Source of the DNA: PALSA-350 sp963794165
GTDB taxonomy: Bacteria > Acidobacteriota > Terriglobia > Terriglobales > Acidobacteriaceae
NCBI GenBank assembly: GCA_963794165.1
Contig: CAWCCT010000011.1
Span: 372,001 to 436,000 of the forward strand
Direction of reading: 5' to 3'
Length of the DNA: 64,000 nt
Of this stretch, positions 8,788 to 17,051 are shown one piece after another; position 1 is the first letter of the stretch, and each line of letters begins with the position of its first letter. The position numbers and the translations under genes are program-made. The notes under the pieces are model-generated. The model had not been told where the DNA came from and ran no database searches. It was given only the letters and a program-made list of their open reading frames with translations.

Positions 8788-8995
8788 TTCCATGTTGGTG
8801 AGGGTCAGGCAAAAATACTTGTTGCAGTCATGGTTACGTTCCGTCTGGAAGATGTTAAAAAATTGATTTAGAAACGTGGAGCAATTTCGGCCCTGAGAAA
8901 ACTCGCGCCAGGATGGTTTGTAAGCGACCGCTGGGCCTTCGGCATACATTTCCGTTCAGACGAAATTTCAGCGAAATCGATTTTTTCACATCCTC

Positions 8996-9027
8996 CTGTC
9001 CCCTGGTTGTTCTGTCCCCTGGTTGTT
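8996..9027. repeat. 16-bp tandem duplication
   Basis: CTGTCCCCTGGTTGTT occurs twice head to tail (8996-9011 and 9012-9027). It lies in the 590-base gap between the zinc protease and the small gene at 9191, a gap that otherwise holds only the inverted repeat above and no convincing gene. A second 16-bp duplication sharing TGTCCCC sits at 4056-4087. Confidence 0.6.
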
Positions 9028-9190
9028 CATTGCGGAACGAACTACCTCTTGTGCTGCCTGCAGCCGCGGGCCCAACAGCGTCTCTGAGCCGACAACACTC
9101 CACGCCGCTTCTGGACGAGTCGGGGTTTTCCTGGAACTTCGAGGTTAACCAAGAAGGTAAGGTCGCCAGACTTCAGGTTCGCGCTGCGCT

Positions 9191-9409
9191 TCAAAGCTCC
9201 TCAAAGTCCTTCACGATTTCGAGCAGGAACAGGGCAGAGAGTTTACCGCCAGCTAGGCAGAACACGAGGTGCTCCCCCCGGATCTCGACAGTCGCGGCCC
9301 TTACGAATTGAGGCGCAAAGTCAGGCTCTGTGAACCTAACCAGGTAGGTCTTATCAGGCATACTCTTGCCAATAATCGGCTCTACCGGCGAAACTTTAAA
9401 GCTTTTCAC
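9191..9409 (-). CDS. Small conserved-looking hypothetical protein
   Basis: The frame encodes up to 72 residues from a GTG at 9409, or 56 from the ATG at 9361 (MPDKTYLVRFTEPDF). The pattern RAATVEIRGEHLVFCLAGG then LSALFLLEIVKDFEEL resembles short acidobacterial proteins of unknown function that end in a similar 'ALFL-E-V' motif. It lies 37 bases downstream of, and co-directional with, the XRE regulator gene, so the two could be co-transcribed. Confidence 0.55.
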   Translation of the reverse strand: MKSFKVSPVEPIIGKSMPDKTYLVRFTEPDFAPQFVRAATVEIRGEHLVFCLAGGKLSALFLLEIVKDFEEL

Positions 9410-9446
9410 GTGGATGCTCGCTCACCCTCGTCAGTTGTCCAGCTAC

Positions 9447-10115
9447 TCAGGAGTTTCCGGGACTTTGTTGGCGATCAGATTCAGTTGGGGTAAAACGGAT
9501 ACTCGCGGCGACAACGCGGCCCATAATTTCTACTTCCTTTGGGTATTTCCAACTTCGGCTGGAGGCAGGTGAAAGAGGGTGAGGCACCAGGGTCAGCCAT
9601 TCCGCCAGCGGGTCTAGTTCGCACCAGCCACAAAAGTAGCCGTCCCTAGTCATGAGGAAATAGATGGGCCGGTGCAATTCATGTGCCCACTCTTTAGTCG
9701 GCGATATTGCGCGTTGTCCGGTATCAATCTGAACAACGGAGCCCGCGGGAATCAACGGCGCCAAAGTGTTGTCTTGCTTTCCGATTATGGCACGCGTATA
9801 GGCTCCCTGCACCCGGCCATGCTCCGGCGAAAGTAGCATCGTCTCATCGGGGGGCGGATGGCTGCCAAGCGAATCCGGATAGAGGGAGCGAAACAGCTCT
9901 TCAGGCTGGAGACCGTAGATATAGGCCAAGACAAGAAGCGTCTTGGCAGTAAGTTCATGTTGTTCCTTTTCTAGGCCGCCTAGCCAACTGGCCGAAATTC
10001 GAAAGGAGTCGTCACTTCTTTCCTGGGCAAAGATGCGACTTCTTTCTTCGACCTCTTGCAACGTGAGTTTCCGCTGTCCGCGGATTGCTTCGAGCGTAGC
10101 GCCGATCCGGTTCAT
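9447..10115 (-). CDS. XRE-family regulator with S24/LexA-like C-terminal domain
   Basis: The protein has 222 residues. Residues 1-70 form a Cro/CI-type helix-turn-helix (IGATLEAIRGQRKLTLQEVE, SWLGGLEKEQHELTAKTL). Residues 95-205 resemble the beta fold of S24 peptidases (LIPAGSVVQID, RPIYFLMTRDGYFCGWCEL, EIMGRVVAASIRF). I do not see the GDSM serine site or an obvious catalytic lysine, so self-cleavage is doubtful. It probably acts as a ligand- or state-sensing DNA-binding protein. It borders a repeat-rich stretch lacking genes. Confidence 0.8.
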   Translation of the reverse strand: MNRIGATLEAIRGQRKLTLQEVEERSRIFAQERSDDSFRISASWLGGLEKEQHELTAKTLLVLAYIYGLQPEELFRSLYPDSLGSHPPPDETMLLSPEHGRVQGAYTRAIIGKQDNTLAPLIPAGSVVQIDTGQRAISPTKEWAHELHRPIYFLMTRDGYFCGWCELDPLAEWLTLVPHPLSPASSRSWKYPKEVEIMGRVVAASIRFTPTESDRQQSPGNS

Positions 10116-10408
10116 CGGCGCGCCTTTTCCGCGACTTTGTCAGCAGTTTTCTCCTCAGCGAAACACGCGTTAAAGGGGCAATCAATCATGGTCAGGTTCT
10201 CACTATCCTGAGATAGGGCTGCCACTCCGCAATAGGTGCATTACGGTAGAGCGCACCATTTCTCTAATTGACTCCAACATCGACTCAAGGCTATTAGGAT
10301 TCGACCCACGTGGATGTGATCGGCATCACACTAGATCCGCAAAGTAAGGGGACGGGTTGAAGTGGACCCCTTGGTTGAGGCAGGGAAAAATCGGGACAGT
10401 TTGTAGAA

Positions 10409-10504
10409 GACCCAAACTTGAGACACTGAAGATAGAAACACACGGCAGAGAACGGAGGTTCGGATGGCAGGTGCCCGAGATTTCAGGGTCTCAAGTTTGG
10501 GGTC
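10409..10504. repeat. Inverted repeat with 16-bp arms
   Basis: GACCCAAACTTGAGAC (10409-10424) is inverted as GTCTCAAGTTTGGGGTC (10488-10504), with one extra G in the right arm. The 63-base interior shows no gene. It is a candidate small palindromic element or the two ends of a decayed insertion. Confidence 0.6.
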
Positions 10505-10512
10505 CACACCAC

Positions 10513-10546
10513 TTTAGGGGTTACTCCGCCTGACGCATAAATTCCA
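10513..10546. repeat. Junction copy of two dispersed repeats
   Basis: Bases 10513-10532 are identical to 4038-4057. Bases 10530-10546 are identical to 8776-8792. The copy therefore joins two repeat sequences that are separate elsewhere in the window. Confidence 0.65.
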
Positions 10547-10700
10547 AGGGAGCTAAAGACCATCTGGATTATCGCGATTGTCGAACCTGTGTTGGTATTT
10601 CTACTTTTTGGCGTCTTTCACGTTTCCCGTTAGGGCAACGCTCATCCACCGCCAGTGACTCGGGTCATCTAACGAACTTAGGGTGTGTGGCACAGCCCGC

Positions 10701-10880
10701 TTAGGTGGGGAACCTGTGACCACTAGCCCTTAAGGCGCGCTCGCATTCCTTAGCCTCTTCGACCGTTGTACAAGCGCGTGTCCGATACTGAATATTGCCA
10801 AGATGGTCCAGAATCCAGTTTCGCTTGCCTGTGTTATTTCGAGTACCGCAACCGAAAGGCTCCGGGAGGAGAGACGACAT
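10701..10880 (-). CDS. Possible small protein (59 aa)
   Basis: An ATG at 10878-10880 opens a 59-codon frame ending at TAA (10701-10703). The product includes TGKRNWILDHLGNIQYRT and VEEAKECERALRASG and looks like real protein, not random translation. No family is recognised. A decayed fragment of a longer gene is an alternative. The 280 bases between it and arsC (10881-11161) show nothing I can call. Confidence 0.35.
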   Translation of the reverse strand: MSSLLPEPFGCGTRNNTGKRNWILDHLGNIQYRTRACTTVEEAKECERALRASGHRFPT

Positions 10881-11161
10881 GCGGTAAGCTACATTGAGCA
10901 GCCCAGAGGCAGACGGTGAATAGTGTGATTAGCCCAAAGGCGCGAATCTTCATAGAGAGAGGGGCTTGAAAAGCCATCTCCATCTTCAAATCTGGATCGC
11001 TTGAATTGTAGCGTTATCCGGAGGTGCCGCACTCACTCCCGCACGCGAAGATTACTTTCTGCATGTTGGCTCCGTCTTTTCTGAACCTAGCGCATTGTCA
11101 TGCCGCACTCCGATCGTCCAAATTGTTGCGCATCTCTACGCTAAGGATGTGAAGATCTGAG

Positions 11162-11653
11162 CTACCGGCGCCCTATTTCATCGATTTCCCGCTGCAGCGC
11201 GAATGTATCCAGGGTTGCCAGAGGCAAGGCGAGGAACAGGCTGATCCGCCTATCCAGGGAGGCAAAGGCGTCCCTGAAAGCCCGGTCGACAACTTCCGGC
11301 GGTCCTTTGACGGCGGCGGGATCAGGTATACCCCAGTGAGCCGTCATCGGCTGGCCAGGCCAAAATGGGCATACTTCCTTAGCGGCGTTATCGCAGACGG
11401 TAAAGACAAAGTTGAGAGGTGGAGAGTCGGGCCGAGAGAATTCGTCCCAGGACTTACTACGCAGCCTCGTCGTGGGTAAATATGCGGCGTCAAGCTGTTT
11501 TATTGCCTCAGGCCGCACGATTCCGCTTGGATGGCTCCCAGCGCTATAGGCGGTGAAGTTCCGCCCTCCTTTGCGGTTCATGATGGCCTCCGCCATGATG
11601 GAGCGCGCCGAGTTGCCCGTGCAGAGAAAAAGTACGTTGTAGTGTGACTGCAT
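11162..11653 (-). CDS. arsC: Arsenate reductase ArsC (low-molecular-weight phosphatase type)
   Basis: ArsC reduces arsenate to arsenite in the cytosol. From the ATG at 11653 the protein has 163 residues. It carries the anion-binding loop CTGNSARS (nucleophile Cys11) and the two resolving cysteines in TVCDNAAKEVCPFWPG (Cys87, Cys95). GAAAGGGG upstream supports this start over the one six codons earlier. The gene follows arsM on the same strand with about 160 bases between, and that gap contains a palindromic repeat. Its product arsenite is the substrate for ArsM and Acr3 encoded nearby. Confidence 0.9.
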   Translation of the reverse strand: MQSHYNVLFLCTGNSARSIMAEAIMNRKGGRNFTAYSAGSHPSGIVRPEAIKQLDAAYLPTTRLRSKSWDEFSRPDSPPLNFVFTVCDNAAKEVCPFWPGQPMTAHWGIPDPAAVKGPPEVVDRAFRDAFASLDRRISLFLALPLATLDTFALQREIDEIGRR

Positions 11654-11710
11654 ACCCGGTACCCCTTTCAAAATTTCCTGTCGCGGTGAGAGATTCCTGG
11701 TCGCCGTTTG

Positions 11711-11799
11711 AACAGGCTGCGGAAACAGTCTCTGTTGCGAGTAGAAAGCGGCCCTCAGCGGCTAAAGCCTTCGACAACAAGCGTTTTCCGCAGCCTGTA
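11711..11799. repeat. REP-like palindromic repeat between arsC and arsM
   Basis: ACAGGCTGCGGAAA (11712-11725) is exactly inverted as TTTCCGCAGCCTGT (11785-11798). The interior contains GCGGCCCTCAGCGGCTAAAGCC. I associate this arrangement, with ends reading TTTCCGCAGCCTG, with dispersed intergenic repeats of Acidobacteriota; this is from memory. It may act as a transcript-stabilising or terminating structure. Confidence 0.65.
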
Positions 11800-11815
11800 A
11801 AGTCCGGTGCCTGGT

Positions 11816-12733
11816 TTACGAGCAGCAGGTAGGGCCACAGCACGTCTTGGCGATCGCGGCCGCAGGTTTAACGGCATAGACCTTGACGCTCGCAGCGGCT
11901 GCATTGACGTCGTAGTCAGACAGGAGAGTTGCCAAATCCTGATGGAGAGTTGCAGGCTTGTCCGTCGAACAGCAAGACTCCGTATTTAGCCGCAGGCCAT
12001 TGGCCATATTCATGGCAGGCGAACAGCAGGCAGCCTGGTTTTCGACTTTGGCATAGGCATTGAGGTCGGCGCCGCTATCAACAATCTCCACATGTTCAAA
12101 ACCGGCTGCGAGCAAGCCTTCGCGATAAGCGTCTATGTGGATCGCGCCCGCGATACACCCGACGTAAGCGGCCATGCTTTGCGCGAAGGCCGGAGGCAAC
12201 TCGCGCTTGAGGGCAATGTCGCTTACTGCCAGGCGTCCGCCGGGTTTCAGAATCCGGACAATCTCGCGGAAGACGGCGGGCTTGTCGGGAGCCAGATTAA
12301 TAACACAATTGCTGATGACGCAATCAACCGATTCGTCAGGAACAGGGATTTTGTCGATCGTAGCCAGATGGAACTCGACATTCTGGTAGCCCCCCGCCAG
12401 CGCATTCGCCTGTGCGCGTTCCATCATCGCGGGAGTCATGTCGATACCAATAGCGAGGCCTTTCGGGCCTACCAGTTTGGACGCCAGGAAGACATCCAAG
12501 CCCCCACCGGAGCCGAGATCGACGACTACCTCGCCGGGTCGTATCGACGCAATCGCCGTCGGATTCCCGCAGGAAAGCGCCATGTTCGCTTCGGCTGGAA
12601 CGGAAGAGAGTTCCTCCGGGCTGTACCCAAACGCCTCCGCCACCGCTTGGACGCCTTCGTGTTTGTTCGAGAGCGTGCTGTTGGCAACGGCCGCGTACTT
12701 AGACTGCACCGATTCGAGCAATTGATCTGTCAT
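11816..12733 (-). CDS. arsM: Arsenite S-adenosylmethionine methyltransferase ArsM
   Basis: ArsM methylates As(III) using S-adenosylmethionine. The 305-residue protein has the SAM motif VVDLGSGGGLD (70-80). It also has cysteines placed like the conserved As(III) ligands: Cys55 in ALSCGNP, Cys143 in SNCVINL and Cys193 in YVGCIAGA. The C-terminal 75 residues add further pairs (AACC, ESCC) and end in TCCGPTCCS, which could bind extra arsenite. The gene is divergent from arsR, with a shared 77-base promoter region. Confidence 0.92.
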   Translation of the reverse strand: MTDQLLESVQSKYAAVANSTLSNKHEGVQAVAEAFGYSPEELSSVPAEANMALSCGNPTAIASIRPGEVVVDLGSGGGLDVFLASKLVGPKGLAIGIDMTPAMMERAQANALAGGYQNVEFHLATIDKIPVPDESVDCVISNCVINLAPDKPAVFREIVRILKPGGRLAVSDIALKRELPPAFAQSMAAYVGCIAGAIHIDAYREGLLAAGFEHVEIVDSGADLNAYAKVENQAACCSPAMNMANGLRLNTESCCSTDKPATLHQDLATLLSDYDVNAAAASVKVYAVKPAAAIAKTCCGPTCCS

Positions 12734-12782
12734 CGTTCCCCCTTAACATATGCGCTTAAACGATTATATTTCCACTCGACAC

Positions 12783-12801
12783 ATTCGTCAATACGTATAT
12801 A
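12783..12801. promoter_or_regulatory. Candidate ArsR operator in the arsM/arsR divergent promoter
   Basis: ATTCGTCAATACGTATATA lies 9 bases upstream of the arsR start. It contains the palindrome ATACGTAT and matches 17 of 19 bases at 14930-14948 in the other divergent promoter of the island. AT-rich imperfect palindromes are typical ArsR/SmtB targets. The site is positioned to repress both arsM and arsR-acr3. Confidence 0.65.
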
Positions 12802-12810
12802 ATTATTTTC

Positions 12811-13230
12811 ATGAAGGTCAAGGACAAGAGCTTCAACCTGGAGCGCTTCTTTCAGGCTCTGGGCGACAATACGAGGCTGCGGCTCCTGAATCTCATGGGG
12901 GATCAGGAAATATGCGTCTGTTATTTCGTGGAGATTCTGGATCAGCCTCAGCCCAAGATATCCCGACACCTGGCCTACCTGCGTAATGCCGGAATTGTAG
13001 CTGCTCGCCGGGACGGAAAGTGGATGCACTACCGGATAGTGATACCTCCAAATACAGGAGCCGCGCAGGTTCTTCAGCAGACTCTTGCGTGGATCAGAGC
13101 AGAACGCACCATGCAGGCTGATCGTGCCCGGCTGTCAAAGGCATGTTGTACTCCGGAGAAGTTTGCGACCCTGCAAGGCGCACCTCTACCGGTGTCAATC
13201 GACCCAATCACTGCTGCTGCATCGAGGTAA
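12811..13230 (+). CDS. arsR: ArsR family arsenite-responsive repressor
   Basis: The 139-residue protein has a winged helix (ALGDNTRLRLLNLM; recognition helix QPKISRHLAYLRNAG) and the ELCVC-like sensor motif EICVCYF in the alpha-3 region. In classical ArsR, As(III) binding at this CVC releases DNA. An extra CC (KACCTPE) lies near residue 112. Only three bases separate it from acr3, so the two form an operon, probably autoregulated through the site at 12783-12801. Confidence 0.9.
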   Translation: MKVKDKSFNLERFFQALGDNTRLRLLNLMGDQEICVCYFVEILDQPQPKISRHLAYLRNAGIVAARRDGKWMHYRIVIPPNTGAAQVLQQTLAWIRAERTMQADRARLSKACCTPEKFATLQGAPLPVSIDPITAAASR

Positions 13231-13233
13231 TTC

Positions 13234-14349
13234 ATGTCCAGCGTCCCATACACCGAGGGCCAGGTATGCGCACCTTTGCCGCGTAAGAAGCTGTCTTTCC
13301 TGGATCGATTTCTCACTCTCTGGATCTTTCTCGCGATGGCGATTGGAGTGGCGACCGGTCATTTCGTGCCCTCGTCTGCGGGTTTTGTAAACAGTTTCCA
13401 GGTGGGGACAACCAATATTCCGATTGCGATTGGACTCATCATTATGATGTATCCGCCTTTGGCCAAGGTGCGTTACGAAAAGCTAGGCGAGGTTTTCCGC
13501 AATCGGCGCGTTCTCGGTTTATCGTTGGCCCAGAATTGGTTGATCGGCCCGACGCTGATGTTTTTCCTGGCCATCATCTTCCTGCGTGGGGAGCCGGCCT
13601 ACATGCGCGGCCTGATCCTCATCGGCATCGCTCGCTGTATCGCGATGGTGTTGGTGTGGAACGAGCTCGCGGGCGGTGATACAGACTACGTCGCTGGATT
13701 AGTGGCGCTTAATAGCGTGTTCCAGGTCGTGTTTTACAGCCTCTACGCCTGGGTGTTTATCACCATTCTGCCCACTTGGTTCGGATTGAGAGGGGCGGTA
13801 GTGAACGTCGGCATCGGCCAAATTGCCCGCAGCGTGTTCATCTACCTTGGCATTCCCTTTCTTGCCGGGATGCTGACTCGGTTTGCGCTCGTCCGGACTA
13901 AAGGAGAAGAGTGGTATCGGACGCAGTTTATCCCGCGCATCAGTCCGTTTACCCTTTTCGCCCTGTTGTTCACAATCCTGGTGATGTTCAGTCTCAAGGG
14001 CGACCTGATCGTGAAACTTCCGCTCGATGTGCTGCGCATCGCAGTGCCGTTGCTGATCTATTTTATGTTGATGTTCCTAGTCAGCTTCTGGATGGGCCGC
14101 AAGCTGGGTGCTGACTATGCCCAGACGGCGACTCTTTCTTTCACGGCGGCAGGCAACAACTTTGAGCTGGCGATTGCGGTATCGGTGGCGGTCTTCGGCT
14201 TGAATTCAGGAGAGGCGTTTGTAGGGGTGATTGGTCCCCTCATCGAGGTTCCGGCGCTCATCGGTCTGGTCAATGTAGCGTTCTGGCTTCGCCAGCGTTA
14301 CTTTCTCCGTGGAACGAGCCGCGTAGAGCAGGCACCAATCAACGCATGA
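13234..14349 (+). CDS. acr3: Arsenite efflux permease Acr3
   Basis: Acr3 exports arsenite across the inner membrane. The 371-residue protein has about ten membrane segments. It carries the essential features of the family: Cys135 in IGIARCIAMVLVWNEL and Glu311 in AAGNNFELA, with Glu338 in PLIEVPALIG. It is the second gene of the arsR-acr3 operon and completes the detoxification route of arsenate reduction, arsenite methylation and export. A convergent second arsR gene ends 44 bases downstream. Confidence 0.93.
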   Translation: MSSVPYTEGQVCAPLPRKKLSFLDRFLTLWIFLAMAIGVATGHFVPSSAGFVNSFQVGTTNIPIAIGLIIMMYPPLAKVRYEKLGEVFRNRRVLGLSLAQNWLIGPTLMFFLAIIFLRGEPAYMRGLILIGIARCIAMVLVWNELAGGDTDYVAGLVALNSVFQVVFYSLYAWVFITILPTWFGLRGAVVNVGIGQIARSVFIYLGIPFLAGMLTRFALVRTKGEEWYRTQFIPRISPFTLFALLFTILVMFSLKGDLIVKLPLDVLRIAVPLLIYFMLMFLVSFWMGRKLGADYAQTATLSFTAAGNNFELAIAVSVAVFGLNSGEAFVGVIGPLIEVPALIGLVNVAFWLRQRYFLRGTSRVEQAPINA

Positions 14350-14393
14350 ACGATGCGTGTCCGCGTGGTTTGGGGAATTATTGGGGACAGCGC

Positions 14394-14792
14394 TTAAGCT
14401 CCAGTTCGACGAATCCTTGTCTTCTCGATCGCAGAATAGGGTTTCCACTCGCTGATCGTACAGGACCCACTGGCTATGGCTTCTTTCAAGCGCTTCGTGT
14501 CCTGTTCGAGGCGTTCTTCCTCTTTGAAAATCTGACGCAGGAAATCAAACAATAGCTTTCTGTTCGGTTCCCGGGGAGTCGCAATGCGATAAAAGACACG
14601 ATAGCCGTCGCGGCGGTCGAGGACTACTCCCGAGTTCTTCAGGTAGGCAAGGTGCCGAGATACATTCGGCTGCGAAGTTTCGAGCACATATTGGATGTCA
14701 CAGACGCAGAGTTCGCCATGCAGCAAAAGGTTGACGATTCGGAGCCGGTTCGCGTCAGAAAGCGCTTTGAATACCTGTTCTGCATCCATCAT
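14394..14792 (-). CDS. Second ArsR family repressor
   Basis: The 132-residue winged-helix protein has FKALSDANRLRIVNLLLHG, the metal-sensing ELCVCDI, and the recognition helix SQPNVSRHLAYLKNSG. It keeps the same CVC sensor as the first ArsR but differs in the C-terminal tail. It is divergent from the PstS-like gene. The shared spacer contains a close copy of the operator found at arsM/arsR, so the two ArsR proteins may share sites. The start could be either of the two adjacent ATG codons. Confidence 0.88.
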   Translation of the reverse strand: MMDAEQVFKALSDANRLRIVNLLLHGELCVCDIQYVLETSQPNVSRHLAYLKNSGVVLDRRDGYRVFYRIATPREPNRKLLFDFLRQIFKEEERLEQDTKRLKEAIASGSCTISEWKPYSAIEKTRIRRTGA

Positions 14793-14929
14793 GGATCAAA
14801 CTTGTCGAAGAAATTCCTCAATACTGATATTCGCATACAGGTGCGGACCCTCGGTCGCATCACCTACGATGAAATTCCGGGTTGGCGAGGAATTCATCCC
14901 TTTTTCACAGTTTATCGGTTAACGTTTAT

Positions 14930-14948
14930 ATTCGTAAATACGCATATA
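14930..14948. promoter_or_regulatory. Candidate ArsR operator in the arsR2/pstS-like divergent promoter
   Basis: ATTCGTAAATACGCATATA matches the site at 12783-12801 at 17 of 19 positions. It lies 43 bases before the pstS-like ATG, so it can control that gene and the divergent second arsR. The rest of the 199-base spacer shows no other clear site. Confidence 0.6.
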
Positions 14949-14991
14949 CGCATTAACTTGTAATTGTGACGAGCGCCAAAAAGGGCTTTCT

Positions 14992-16122
14992 ATGAGTCTC
15001 AAGCTTGATCCTTTGATTCCCCGCGTGAACCCGCTCCTGACTGTATCGGCGGTGACTTCCGCAATCTTTGCTCTTCTCTTCGCCATTGGCTGCACCAATT
15101 ATTCGGAAGATGGAAAGCCTCCGGCGGAGCCTACATTCGCGACCACCCAAGTTCGGACCTTCAGCGCCGCTGGAAGCACCTTTATCGCTCCGCTCATGTC
15201 CCGCTGGAGCGGGGACTATGAAAAAGCTCACAATGTTCGGGTCAACTACCGCTCCATCGGCAGCGGAGCCGGACTCAGCGAACTGAAACAGGGCTTGCTG
15301 ACGTTCGCAGTCAGCGATGCGCCACTGAATGACGGACAACTGAAAGATTTACAGCCGCTCGTTCAAGTGCCAGTCACAGCAGGACCGGTGTGCGTCATCT
15401 ACGACTTGCCCGGCCTAAATAGTCCCCTAAAGCTTAGCGGCAAGACGCTGGCTGAGATCTATTCAGGCAGCGTAGTTGGGTGGCAAGATCCGGCAATCGC
15501 CAGGGACAACCCAGGGGCCAAGTTGCCCCACACTGCGATCATTGTTGTACATCGCGCGGATGGTAGCGGCACCACCAGTATTTTTACCAGTTATCTCAGC
15601 AGTGTGAGCGCGAGCTGGGCGGCAAAGGCGGGTCACGATCTTGCGGTTAACTGGCCGACCGGGATCGGTGCCGTTGGCAGCCAGAACGTGCTCCGCGACG
15701 TCCAGCAACAGTCCGGAACGATCGGCTACCTTGAACTGAGCTACGCCAGACAGGCGGGGCTTCCCGTAGCCTCAATTCAAAACCAGGCGGGCGAATTTGT
15801 TGTTCCCAGTCCCGCCAGCGCCGCTCTTGCCATCAATGCCTTTGCCGATGCACTAGGGCAAGACCTTCGGGCACCCGTCGTCAACCCGCCAGCATCCGCC
15901 AAGGGGGCTTACCCAATTTCGGGTCTGACCTACGTGCTGATCCCCCGAGACGACCGCGCCGCCGGAGAGCAGCGGGCGTTTAGAGATTTCATTGCGTACG
16001 CGCTCTCCCAGGGCCAGGACTCGGCTGAGGAACTCTCATATACAAGGTTGCCGCCCTCGGTCGAGCAAAAAAGCCAAACGCTGCTGACGCAATTAACGGA
16101 AAATGGCCAACCGCTGAAGTGA
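14992..16122 (+). CDS. PstS-like phosphate (or arsenate) binding lipoprotein in the ars island
   Basis: The 376-residue protein has a lipoprotein signal (ALLFAIGC, Cys at residue 34). It also has the PstS fold pattern: SAAGSTFIAPLMSRW, YRSIGSGAGLSEL, FAVSDAPL, RADGSGTTSIFTSYL and SGTIGYLELSYA. These loops bind the tetrahedral oxyanion. No pstC, pstA or pstB follows, so it is a stand-alone binding protein. Its divergent arsR neighbour and the shared operator suggest arsenic-induced expression. It could supply high-selectivity phosphate uptake or take part in arsenate sensing. Confidence 0.85.
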   Translation: MSLKLDPLIPRVNPLLTVSAVTSAIFALLFAIGCTNYSEDGKPPAEPTFATTQVRTFSAAGSTFIAPLMSRWSGDYEKAHNVRVNYRSIGSGAGLSELKQGLLTFAVSDAPLNDGQLKDLQPLVQVPVTAGPVCVIYDLPGLNSPLKLSGKTLAEIYSGSVVGWQDPAIARDNPGAKLPHTAIIVVHRADGSGTTSIFTSYLSSVSASWAAKAGHDLAVNWPTGIGAVGSQNVLRDVQQQSGTIGYLELSYARQAGLPVASIQNQAGEFVVPSPASAALAINAFADALGQDLRAPVVNPPASAKGAYPISGLTYVLIPRDDRAAGEQRAFRDFIAYALSQGQDSAEELSYTRLPPSVEQKSQTLLTQLTENGQPLK

Positions 16123-16167
16123 ACCTTGTGCCGGGCTGTAGTGAGTCGCGTTTGAGGTCTTAGTTGC

Positions 16168-16598
16168 GCAGAATCGTCTTCACAAAAGCTGCCTACAAAG
16201 CCGGGATTAGCGCGAATCATCAATCGATGCCTGGAAAAGGACCGGGACCTTCGCTATCAGCATGCGAGGGAGATCCACGCAGACTTGAAGAGACTCCAGC
16301 GTAACTCCGCGGAGCTGACAGACGCAGCTTTGCGGGACTGGCAAATAGAGCCGTCGGCACACGCACCTTCAGGCGTACGGACATTTGAGGGTGCTTCTCA
16401 CGGCGGCAAGGGATCTGGCTCTGCTACCAGACATTCCAAATCGGATGACCCGACGCTGCAGCGGCAACGGCTCCTTCCCCTTTCAGGGCTGCTGATCGTT
16501 GCCGCCGTGTTGCTGGCCCTATCATTGGGTACGCCCGTACCCGTGCCGAAGGTCTCAAATTACATCCAGCTCACCCACGATGGTCAGCCGAAGGCCTG
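16168..16598 (+). pseudogene. Remnant of a Ser/Thr protein kinase gene
   Basis: The frame encodes the end of a kinase C-lobe (LARIINRCLEKDRDLRYQHA, then EIHADLKRLQR), a linker, one membrane segment (LLPLSGLLIVAAVLLALSLG) and the beginning of an external repeat domain (VSNYIQLTHDGQPK). The catalytic domain upstream is missing. The downstream sensor domain breaks off near 16600, just before an IS3 transposase fragment. It is a typical acidobacterial kinase-TM-sensor layout, cut at both sides. Confidence 0.7.
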
Positions 16599-16622
16599 AT
16601 CGGTACCGATGGCTCACGGTAT

Positions 16623-17051
16623 ATGCCCTCGATTGGGAAGAGCCGGGGTTCGGTGTCCAATTGTGAAACCACGAAACTTACCCTGGAAACGCTCATCCAA
16701 GCGTTGGCGGACAGGTCTGTGACGCCATCGCTGATTCATCACTCCGATCGCGGCGTGCAGTACTGCGCGCGTGAATATGTGGACTTGCTACTCTCCTACG
16801 GAATACGGATCAGCATGAGCCGCAACGGCAATCCATATGACAATGCGTTAGCCGAGAGCTTCATGCGAACGCTGAAGTGCGAGGAAGTCTACCTCCGCAG
16901 CTATCTTGATCGGGACAGTGCTCTACTGCATATCCAGGAGTTCCTGGACGATATCTACAACTGTCGAAGGCTTCACTCAAGCCTGGGATACGTGGCGCCC
17001 GCGGCCTATGAAGCCCTTACCTATGAGACACCGGTGGCGACCACAGCATGA
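16623..17051 (+). pseudogene. IS3-family transposase, C-terminal fragment
   Basis: The 142-residue frame contains the last part of an IS3 OrfB integrase core: LIHHSDRGVQYCAREY (second catalytic Asp), NPYDNALAESFMRTLKCEE (catalytic Glu) and NCRRLHSSLGYVAPAAYE. The first catalytic Asp and the helix-turn-helix OrfA are absent, so it cannot transpose on its own. It joins the kinase remnant directly, and insertion followed by deletion explains both truncations. Confidence 0.85.

Larger units (their letters stand above)
10116..10700. other. Gene-poor, repeat-bearing intergenic region
   Basis: About 585 bases carry no convincing coding frame. They contain the inverted repeat at 10409-10504 and the dispersed repeat at 10513-10546, described separately. 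Everything else appears to be unconserved spacer. Confidence 0.5.

Noticed and set aside
12092..12802. 236-codon plus-strand open frame
   Set aside because: Antisense to arsM, which has all catalytic motifs. The shadow frame has none.
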